The notes beneath the pieces were generated by a model that made no database searches, was not told where the DNA came from, and saw only the letters and a list, made by a program, of their open reading frames with translations. A DNA stretch of 64,000 bases from positions 1-64,000 of the forward strand of contig UREY01000010.1 of the NCBI GenBank assembly GCA_900546915.1, given 5' to 3'. Within the stretch, counting starts at the first letter, position 1; each line of letters starts with the position of its first letter. Source of the DNA: an uncultured Eubacteriales bacterium. GTDB taxonomy: Bacteria > Bacillota > Clostridia > Oscillospirales > Oscillospiraceae. Below, piece after piece: positions 7,932-16,600 of this stretch. The position numbers and the translations under genes are program-made.

Positions 7932-7961
7932 TTGACAAGGGACGCGTTGCTATACTATAAT
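7932..7961 (+). promoter_or_regulatory. sigma-A-type promoter of the winged-helix regulator gene
   Basis: Perfect TTGACA and TATAAT boxes are separated by 18 bases, with the start codon about 25 bases beyond. This is one of the strongest promoter matches in the window. Confidence 0.8.
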
Positions 7962-7986
7962 GCAATAAAAAAGAGGTGAAGTGGAT

Positions 7987-9135
7987 GTGAGGGTGTTTCG
8001 CGAGCCGTGCTATTTTGCTGAGGCAGTGTACCTTCTCTATTTTTTTGTCAACCAGATCTCCTATGAAGAGGAGTATTCCCGCATCTCCCGCAATTATTAT
8101 AAGCGTGTCAAGGAGGATGATGAGGACGAGGCGCGAATTCTGCGGCGTGTCCGGGAGCTGAATCGGGTTTTGTCTGTTGTGACAGCCGGGCTGGATCGAG
8201 GCGATGCTAGACTTCGGTACTATTTTAAAGCGATGCAGCTTCCGAGCTTTAAAAATAGCTGCTGTCTGGCCCAGATTATGCTGGTAACCGTGCCTTTGGA
8301 CTGCAGCGATGTAGAGGAATTTGCCGGGCGGCTGGAGAGAGAATATGCCCATATGCAGGAAATCGGATTTAAAATTAATGATTTGAATGCGATGGGCTTG
8401 GTCATGGACATATGGGAGGAGCAGGAAAAGCGGGAGCCTCTTATGGTTCAGTTGGAGCGGCTTCCCTGCAGTGCAGAGGAGAGGTGGAGCATTTTGCGGG
8501 TGTTGACGGAGTACGAGCCGCACCTGCGGGAGCTGACGGAGCTGATCCGGCCGGTGGCGGAGAGGCTGAAAAAGGAGATGACGGCGCTCAATGCCATGAA
8601 CGAGGCGGCTCTGGATGCTTGGTGCCGGTATTTCCAGACCCACACGCCGGATGATTTCCAAAATGAGATGTTCAACACGACCTTTCCCCTTCTTGCCCGG
8701 AGCCAGCATTACGATATCTGGCTGGGGCTGTGGAATTTCAACCACTTTGGGACCTGGTCCGAATGGCTGGAGATGCCGGATGCAGACCACATGGTGCGGA
8801 TTGCCTATATTGGAGCCGGCATCAGCTTCCGCTTTGCTGTGAAGAAGAAAAAGCGGCCGGATTCCGAGGGATTGGGCAGCATGCTTCGGGCTTTGGGTGG
8901 CAAGGACAAGCTGGAGATTCTCCGCCGGTGTGCCCAGCAGCCCTGCTCCGCCGCCAAACTGGCAGCAGAAATGAACGTCAATTCCGGGACCATTTCCAAA
9001 AATCTGTACGGCCTGTTTCAACTGGGCTATCTGGAAACCCGGAGCGAGGGCGAGCGGGTGAACTACAGCACCCGTTTCGACACGCTGGAACAAATATTTC
9101 AATGGGTGATTGAGTACGTGGGAGGCGGCCGGTAG
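7987..9135 (+). CDS. uncharacterised protein with C-terminal ArsR-like winged helix
   Basis: The C-terminal 80 residues form a clear winged helix: KLEILRRCAQQPCSAAKLAA, then MNVNSGTISKNLYGLFQLGYL and the wing TRSEGERVNYS, as in ArsR-type regulators that use metals, stress signals or other ligands. The first 300 residues are helical and charged and I do not recognise them; they may bind a ligand or partner. I place the start at the GTG at 7987, eight bases after GAGGTG. The GTG at 7981 is too close to that site. It stands alone between a strong promoter and a terminator, so it may act on distant genes or itself. A cysteine pair in RRCAQQPC lies in the HTH but no metal site is proven. Confidence 0.7.
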   Translation: MRVFREPCYFAEAVYLLYFFVNQISYEEEYSRISRNYYKRVKEDDEDEARILRRVRELNRVLSVVTAGLDRGDARLRYYFKAMQLPSFKNSCCLAQIMLVTVPLDCSDVEEFAGRLEREYAHMQEIGFKINDLNAMGLVMDIWEEQEKREPLMVQLERLPCSAEERWSILRVLTEYEPHLRELTELIRPVAERLKKEMTALNAMNEAALDAWCRYFQTHTPDDFQNEMFNTTFPLLARSQHYDIWLGLWNFNHFGTWSEWLEMPDADHMVRIAYIGAGISFRFAVKKKKRPDSEGLGSMLRALGGKDKLEILRRCAQQPCSAAKLAAEMNVNSGTISKNLYGLFQLGYLETRSEGERVNYSTRFDTLEQIFQWVIEYVGGGR

Positions 9136-9175
9136 GGGGCAGAGTTCTCTCTGGGAGCAGGCTTTGGGGAAGAGA

Positions 9176-9227
9176 CCGTGGAAGCGCGCGGCGCATTTGC
9201 CGTTGCGGCTTCCACGGTTTTCGTTTT
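9176..9227 (+). terminator. intrinsic terminator after the winged-helix regulator
   Basis: CCGTGGAAGC pairs with GCTTCCACGG around a 22-base loop that can itself fold. The 3' arm is followed by TTTTCGTTTTTTT. It is about 40 bases past the stop codon. Confidence 0.85.
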
Positions 9228-9336
9228 TTTGGCAGGGAAACTGGACGACGGACGGTCATTTGACCACGGGAGACGCAGTACCCAATTGCCCCGCTTCTGC
9301 TGTGACAATTTCCAAGAATAAAATGCAAAAAGGGAC

Positions 9337-9365
9337 TTGCTTTTTTGAAGGACCCATGCTATTGT
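9337..9365 (+). promoter_or_regulatory. promoter and long leader of the cohesin-SLH gene
   Basis: TTGCTT and TATTGT lie 17 bases apart. If this is the start, the mRNA leader is about 240 bases (9366-9605). It contains small hairpins (CCTGC/GCAGG near 9382, CTGCC/GGCAG near 9415) and G+C-rich self-complementary stretches. I do not recognise a known riboswitch class in it. A long structured leader would suit an abundant surface protein. Confidence 0.45.
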
Positions 9366-9605
9366 ATACCCAGAGTTAACCTGCAAAAATCGCAGGAATA
9401 TAAGTCCAGTCACTGCCATAATGGCAGCAAAAATTTCCAGGCATATTCCCGGTCCCCGGCGCGGCCTGTTCGGCGCCGGTGGATGTAGTGATTTCGGGTC
9501 AAACTGCAGAGCTTGGCGTGAACCTTGCCCGCCGCCGGCTGTGCAGTGTGATCGTGCTCCGGTTCCGGATGCACCATTTTTATCTCATATCATAAGGAGG
9601 AAACA

Positions 9606-10649
9606 GTGAAAATGAGGAACAATGCAAAGCGGCTTCTGTCCTTGCTGCTGGCTGCGCTCTTGGTGTTCTCCCTGAGCCTGACCGGTTTTGCTGCGGAAGA
9701 GAAGTCATTGCTGTCCTTGAGCCAGTCGGAAGACGTGGTAAAAGGCGGCAAAGTTACCATTCAGGTTGACACAGCAGTTGACGGGGTGGTAGCAGACGGA
9801 AAGCTGACGGTCAGTTATTCCGGTACCTCCCTTCGTTTCCTTGAGGCACAGGTGGGGGCAGCCTGGTCCGAGGATGAGAACGTGAGCCTTCAGGTGAACG
9901 CAGAGAAGGAAGATACCGTAATTCTGGCGTTTGCCGGTGTGGAGGCCGCAAAGGCCGGGACTGTGTTTACTTTGACCTTTGAAGCTTTGGAAGAAGAAGA
10001 CGGCACAGTAGCGGTGCTTCCCCAGGACAGCTACGTCACCGGCGCAGAGGATTACACTCTGGATGCCAGCACAGCGGTTCAGGTAAGCTGCCCCTCCGAA
10101 CAGTTTACAGATGTAGACACCAGCCGGTACTACCATGACGGTGTGGATTATGTGGTAAACAAGGGCTATATGATCGGTGTCGGCGACACCCGGTTTGCTC
10201 CGGAGAGCAAGACCAACCGGGCGATGGTCGTGACGGTTCTGTACCGGATGGCGGGTTCTCCTGAGGTGACGGGCGATATGCCCTTTGCCGATGTGAGCGA
10301 GGGCCGGTACTACTACGACGCCATTCTGTGGGCCAGCCAGAATGAGATTGCCAAGGGCATGACGGAAACTCTGTTTGCGCCCAACAAGCTGGTGACTCGG
10401 GAACAGCTGGTGACCTTCCTGTACCGCTATGCCGGCTTCAAGGGCGTGGACACCACCAACCAGGGCAGCCTGGAGGATTTCGTTGACGCAGGTAAGGTCA
10501 GCAACTTTGCAAAAGAGGCGATGACCTGGGCAGTGGCGACGGAGCTGATCATCGGTGTAGGCGACGAAAAGCTGGAACCGAAGGCTACTTCCAACCGCGG
10601 CCAGATCGCAACTGTGATTGAGCGGTTTGAAACCGTGAATCTGGCGTAA
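9606..10649 (+). CDS. cell-surface scaffold: cohesin-like domain plus three SLH domains
   Basis: The 347-residue protein starts with a signal peptide (basic start, hydrophobic core, cleavage near GFAAEE). Residues about 38-155 look like a cohesin: a beta-rich domain opening with VVKGGKVTIQVDTAVDG, with TVFTLTFEAL near its end. Residues about 166-345 are three S-layer homology repeats (QFTDVDTSRYY..., FADVSEGRYYYDAI..., DFVDAGKVSNF...), which bind pyruvylated cell-wall polymer. Cohesins bind dockerins, and the next gene, 11 bases on, encodes a dockerin-bearing protease. This therefore looks like a single-cohesin wall anchor for that enzyme. AAGGAGG is five bases before the GTG at 9606 and 11 before the ATG at 9612; either may be used. 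The cohesin call is by pattern only. Confidence 0.82.
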   Translation: MKMRNNAKRLLSLLLAALLVFSLSLTGFAAEEKSLLSLSQSEDVVKGGKVTIQVDTAVDGVVADGKLTVSYSGTSLRFLEAQVGAAWSEDENVSLQVNAEKEDTVILAFAGVEAAKAGTVFTLTFEALEEEDGTVAVLPQDSYVTGAEDYTLDASTAVQVSCPSEQFTDVDTSRYYHDGVDYVVNKGYMIGVGDTRFAPESKTNRAMVVTVLYRMAGSPEVTGDMPFADVSEGRYYYDAILWASQNEIAKGMTETLFAPNKLVTREQLVTFLYRYAGFKGVDTTNQGSLEDFVDAGKVSNFAKEAMTWAVATELIIGVGDEKLEPKATSNRGQIATVIERFETVNLA

Positions 10650-10660
10650 GAAAGGCAGGT

Positions 10661-13600
10661 ATGAATTACATGAAAAAAAGATTCCTGTCGTTTGTTTTGG
10701 TATTGGCTCTGCTTTTGACCGGCGTGCCCATGGCTGCCGCTGCAGGCAGCGGCTTCGTGGACCCCACTGTGGTTCCCGAGGTGAGCCAAGAGAGCGGTCC
10801 CGTATCGCTCATCACTGACACGGCCGTATCGGAAGAAACAGAAGAAACGAACGAGAATACGGCGACTCCGGTCACTCTGGCGGAGGGCGAGGGTAAGTAC
10901 GTTGACAATGACTCCGCTCCCTTCTCCCAGTCTGAAGCCGTTGAGAGCTATGCGGATACCGATGTGGTACATCTGATTGTCGAGCTGGAGAACAACTCCC
11001 TGCTGGCTGCGGGCTTCTCCACCGACGACATCGCGGCCAATACCGCTGCGGTGGCCTCTTACGAGAGCCGGCAGATGTCTGCTCTGGATGCCATGAAGTC
11101 CCGGCTGTCCAGCCGCTTCGGCGGCAGCGATTCCTTTGAGCTGGGCTATACTTATACGATTGCCACCACCGGTCTGTCCGTGAAGACGGAATACGGCAAC
11201 ATGGATACCATTGCCGCCATGCCCGGCGTGAAGCGCGTGTACGTAGCTCCCACGTTCCAGGTGCCGGAAGATACGGCTGTATCGGATGGATCGGACGACC
11301 TGCTTCAGCCCATGACGGACAATGCCACCCAGATGATTGGCTCCGACGTGCTCAACAGCACCGGCTACACCGGCAAGGGCATGAAGGTGGCCATTCTGGA
11401 CACCGGCATTGTACTGGGCCATCCCAGCTTTGCTGCCCTCAGTGAGGATCAGCTGACTGAAAGCTCTATGACCGTAGAAGACATAGAGGAAGTTTGGCCC
11501 AGCCTGAATGCCAGCAGCTCGGGAATTCGCCCGGCCAATGTATATTACAGCACCAAGATCCCCTATGCCTTTAACTACGAGACCCGAAGCCTGGACGTCT
11601 CTCACGCCACGGCTGGCAGCGACCACGGCACCCACGTGGCCGGTATCACGGCTGCGAACAAGCTGGACACCACCGATGTGGTGGGCGTCGCCCCTGAGGC
11701 CCAGCTGATCGTGATGCAGGTCTTTGGCAGCCGGGGCGCCAACTGGGACACCATCTTGGCTGCGATGGAAGACTGCGTCCGGCTGGATGTGGACGCCGTG
11801 AACCTGTCTCTGGGTAGCGCCGCCGGCTTTACCACCGGCACCGAGGCGATGGCCGAGGTTCTGGACGCCTTCACCAAGACGGATATGGAGATGTTGATTG
11901 CCGCAGGCAACGACACTAATAACGCCCTGAACAACCTGCTGGGTTGGAACATGTCCAAGACCAGCAATCCGGATATCGGCTTGGTCGGTACCCCCAGCAC
12001 CCTGTTCCAGGCCCTTTCCGTGGCCTCTGTAAACAATGACAAAACTGCCATGCTGTATTTCACTGTGGGCGACACCAAGATCGGATACAGCGATACCGGT
12101 GTCAACACCCAGCTGATCCGGCTTGCCGGACAGGAACTGGAGTATGTGATGATCGAAGGCTACGGCGAGGCCGCCGACTTCGAGGGCCTGGATCTGACCG
12201 GTAAGGTGGCCGTCGTGGAGCGTGGCGGCGAGGTGAACTTCACCGTTAAGCAGGCCAATGCCCAGGCCGCAGGCGCGGTTGCCTGTATTGTATATAACAA
12301 TGTAGCAGGCATGATGAACATGAGCATCACCGACACCGCCGGCAGCATCCCCACTGTTGGTATCAGCAAAGCCGACGGCAAGCTGATGGCGGAGGCCGAG
12401 GAGAAGGTGCTGGTGGTCAGCGGTTCCAGCGAAGAGTTTGTTTCCGACAAGGTGATGAGCGATTTCTCCTCCTGGGGCTGCACCCCGGATCTGAAGCTGA
12501 AGCCGGAAATCACCGGTGTGGGCGGCAACATCAACTCCACCCGGGACAACACCTCCGGTTACGGTCTCATGAGCGGTACCTCCATGGCAACTCCCCAGAT
12601 TACCGGCGCCATGGCCGTCCTGATGCAGTACCTGCGGGCGAACAATCCCGAGTTCCAGGAAGATGTGCTGCGCCGGGTGGCAACCAACATTATGCTCAGC
12701 ACGGCCGATCCCGTGATGTACAGCGACACGGAAGAGTACTCTCCCAGAAACCAGGGCGCCGGCTTGGTCAACCTGGTGAAGGCCACTTCCACGGAAGCCT
12801 ACCTCACCAGCGCCGATACCTATGAGAACCGGCCGAAGGGCGAGTTCGGCGATGATCCGGAGCGTAACGGCGTGTACGAGTTCTCCTTCGAGGTCACCAA
12901 CTTCTCCGAGGATGCGGATAAGACCTATACCTTCGATGTTTCGACCCTGACCGAATCGGTTTACGGCGGCGAATTCATTGAAAATGCGCCTTATGCGCTG
13001 AATGCAGACGCCAAGATCTTTACCAATGTGTCCACCGATGTTTTGAAGTATGACTTCAATGACGACGGCGCCATCACCACCGCCGATGCTCGGGTTCTCC
13101 TGCGGCATGTTGCCGGGGTGGAGACTCTGGGTACGGACAATGTACATGATGCCTATACCGACGTAAACGGCGACGGCCAGACCGACCGCTCCGATGTGGA
13201 TGTCATTTTGGCTTACTGCGCGGAGATGGAAGTCGACGTGGATCTGCTGGCTAAGGTTTCCGCCAGCGGTAACCAGGCTGTGACCGAGATCACGGTTCCC
13301 GCCGGTGAGACGGTGAGCCTGACGGCGCAGATCACCCTGTCTCAGGAAGACAAGGATTATCTGAACGAGAGCTTCGAGAACGGCATGTTTGTAGAGGGCT
13401 TCCTCTATCTCCGCAATGCCGATGAAGAAGACGTGGATCTGTCCATGCCGTTTATGGGCTTCTACGGCGACTGGTCCGATGCTCCGGTGTTCGATGATGA
13501 TCCGGAAGAGCCCAGCCTTTACGGTGTCTCTATCTGGACCAATAACAACATTATGATTGGCGCCAACCCCTACATTGTCAACGGGGCTTCCGGCGACGAG

Positions 13601-16600
13601 TACAATGCCATCTCCTATGCCAATCCTCTGGCTGAGCTGGACTTCGGCCTGCTCCGGAATGCCAAGCAGCTGCGTTACACCGTAACGGATAAGAACAATC
13701 CGGAAAAGGAATACTTCTCCATCATTGATGAAGATGCAACAAAGTCTTACTATAGCTCCAGCTACGGCATGATCGTTCCTTACTACATTTACAACGCCAA
13801 CGCGGACGAAGAGTATGTGTGGAAGGGCTACGACACCGACGGCGAGGCGCTGCCGGACGGCACGTCCGTGACCTACAAGATTGAAGCCTACGTGGATGAC
13901 GGCGACGACATCGTGGACGACGTCTATACCTTCGATGTCACCCTCGACAGCCTCAAGCCTGAAATCGTCAATCAGGACACCCTGCAGGAAGACCTGTATG
14001 TTCGGGAAGAAGACGGGCATGTGATTCTGCCCTTGACCCTGAAGGACAACCGGTACATTGCCGCTGTGATCTTCATGGATGCCAACGGCACTATCATGGG
14101 AAAATATGCCGTCGATAATCAGCCGGGCGAAGAGCTCCAGATGGACTTCGACATCACCGGCTACGGCGCAGACTTCACCATTCTGGTATGCGACTACGCC
14201 TGCAACGAGACCTCCTTGGATCTGGCCCTGGAGCTCACCGGCGAAGTGGCCAACCCCAGTCTGAAGGCTCTGGAGCCGGGCCGTCTGTACGGCTTTGAGC
14301 AGAGTGGTATTTCTTCGGTTGTGGATCGGGGCTGGTTCAGCGTGAACAAGACCGATCTGTCCGACCCCAGAAATGAAGCCTATGCCAACGATGACAGCTA
14401 CTACTCCGGCGAATACATTAACGGACGGGTGCTGGCCGAGCGGAATGACGGCGCTCTAATGCTGTTGACGCCTTACGGGAGTTATTGGGGTTCGCAGCAG
14501 GTTACGCCGGCGACCGGCACTAAGGGTGATCCCGGTTTTATCGCCTTGTATGATATGGCCATGGATTACACTGAGCGCAGCGGTGAGATGAGCCAGCTGT
14601 TCCAGGATAAGAACATTTATACCGAGGCAAAGAACACCCTTTACGCTGTGGGCTGGACCTATTCCGGCCAAACCGATCCCTCCGGTGCAGACACAGGCGC
14701 CAATTGCCTGTATGTGATTACCAGTAACATGTACAACCAGCAGCTGAGCATCACGGAGCTGTTCCCCCTGAGCGGTCTGAATCCCGATGCGGAGATGCTG
14801 ACGCTGGCTTGTGACAACGACGGCAATCTCTACGGCATTACCACCGACTGCAACTTCTATTCGGTGGATAAGAAGACCGGACAGTGTACTAAGCTGTTCT
14901 CCCTGGATGACTTCTATGCCCAGACCAGCGGCATTGGCCCTAACGTGGTTCAGTCTATGTGCTACGATTATGAGGCGAATTGCATTTACTGGTATGCCAA
15001 CTGCAAGATTGACGGTGCCACCAGCAGCAATTACGTCTCCAGAGTCTACCGGATTGATCCGAAGACCGGTGATGTAGAGTACATGGATAGCCAAGGTGTC
15101 AGCGGCGCGACTGCGTTGTTTGTGCCCACGGACAAGACCTCCGACGTATTTACGTACGGCGAGGTGGAGCCGGAAACCTTCACTCTGGATTCCTATGAGA
15201 CGACCATGGTCATTGGGCAAGGGAAGCGGATCAACCTGACCTGGACGCCTTGGAATGCCAAGCAGAACGAAGTGACCTGGACCAGCAGTGACGAGAATGT
15301 GGTGACGGTTTCTGCGACCGGCTATGTCAGAGCTGTTGGCGCCGGTGAGGCGACAATCTCGGCCACAGCTACGGTTAACGATCCTTATGCCGGCGGTGTG
15401 CAAGAGCGCACTTCCACCTGCAAGGTCACGGTTGTTCCCTCTCAGGATAAGATTTACAGCTACATCATTTCCGATGATGTCAACCAGAGTAACGAGTATA
15501 AGTGGGTCACCTACAGCGACCTGGCCCCCTATGACGTGACGCAGCTGACAAAGTCTGAGGTCACGGCCCCCGACGGCGTGACCAGCACGGCCGCATGGCA
15601 GGGCGGCGCCTACTGGAACGGCTATGTGTATACGGTTTGCCAGCTGTCCTGGTCTGTTGAGAATTCCACCCATACCGGCTGCTTCGTGTACAAGTCCAAG
15701 GTGGACGCTTCCACGGATACGGTCATCGGCGCGCCCGAGCTGATCGGCTACTCCGAAGGCATTGAAGTGGGCAGCCTGGGCTTCGACTACAACACCGGCA
15801 GAATGTACGGTGTCGACCTCACCAACGGCGGCCTGTGTATTGTGGATCTGGAGACCGGCTCCATTGATACCTTGGGCGAGTTCCAGTTCGATGAGGTTGA
15901 CAATCCTCAGTCCGGCGATAATGTGATGCCGGCTATGACCGTAATCTGCCAGGGCGACGAGACCACCATTCTCTGCGCCAGCATGAACGGCAATCTCTTC
16001 ATCGTGGATCCGGAGACCCTGCTCTGCGATAAGGTCGGCTCCGCCGGCATGGAGTACTGGTACTATGCTGCCATGCACTACGACTACAACACGGGCAACA
16101 TCTACTGGAATCCCTGCATGGGTCAGGGCAACAACCCCCTGTACCTGGTGACGCTGGGTATGACGGATTGGGGCGAGATGCAGGCCGACATCATCGACAT
16201 CGGCGATGTGGCCAGCAAAACCGGCGTGGAACAGACGGTTATGTTCACCATTCCCGAGAACGAACCGGAGACCAAGTTCATTCCGGTGGAGGACATGTGG
16301 CTGACCAACGGCGAGACGGCTACCATCGTGGCCGGCGGTTCCCTGATGCTGCGGACGGCCACCGAACCGGCTCGGCCCACGGTTCAGCGGATGACCTGGA
16401 CCAGCTCCAACACCGATGTGGCCACTGTGGACAACTTTGGCGTGGTAACAGCACGCTCCGCCGGTACGACGACCATTACCGTCACCCTCACCGACCGGGA
16501 CGGCACCCAGTTTACCGACACCATTGAGATTACCGTATTGGCTTCCGGCGGTACGCTCCAGGCCTTCCTGGCGGCGGATCCCGGCGCTTCCGGATACTAT

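Noticed and set aside
7867..9102. 411-codon antisense frame over the winged-helix regulator
   Set aside because: The plus-strand gene has a perfect promoter, ribosome site, HTH domain and terminator; the antisense frame has none.
10427..14020. Very long open frame (about 1,197 codons) opposite the protease gene
   Set aside because: It has no ribosome site or recognisable domains and is antisense to a clear S8 protease. It stays open because the sense gene avoids the codons TTA, CTA and TCA.
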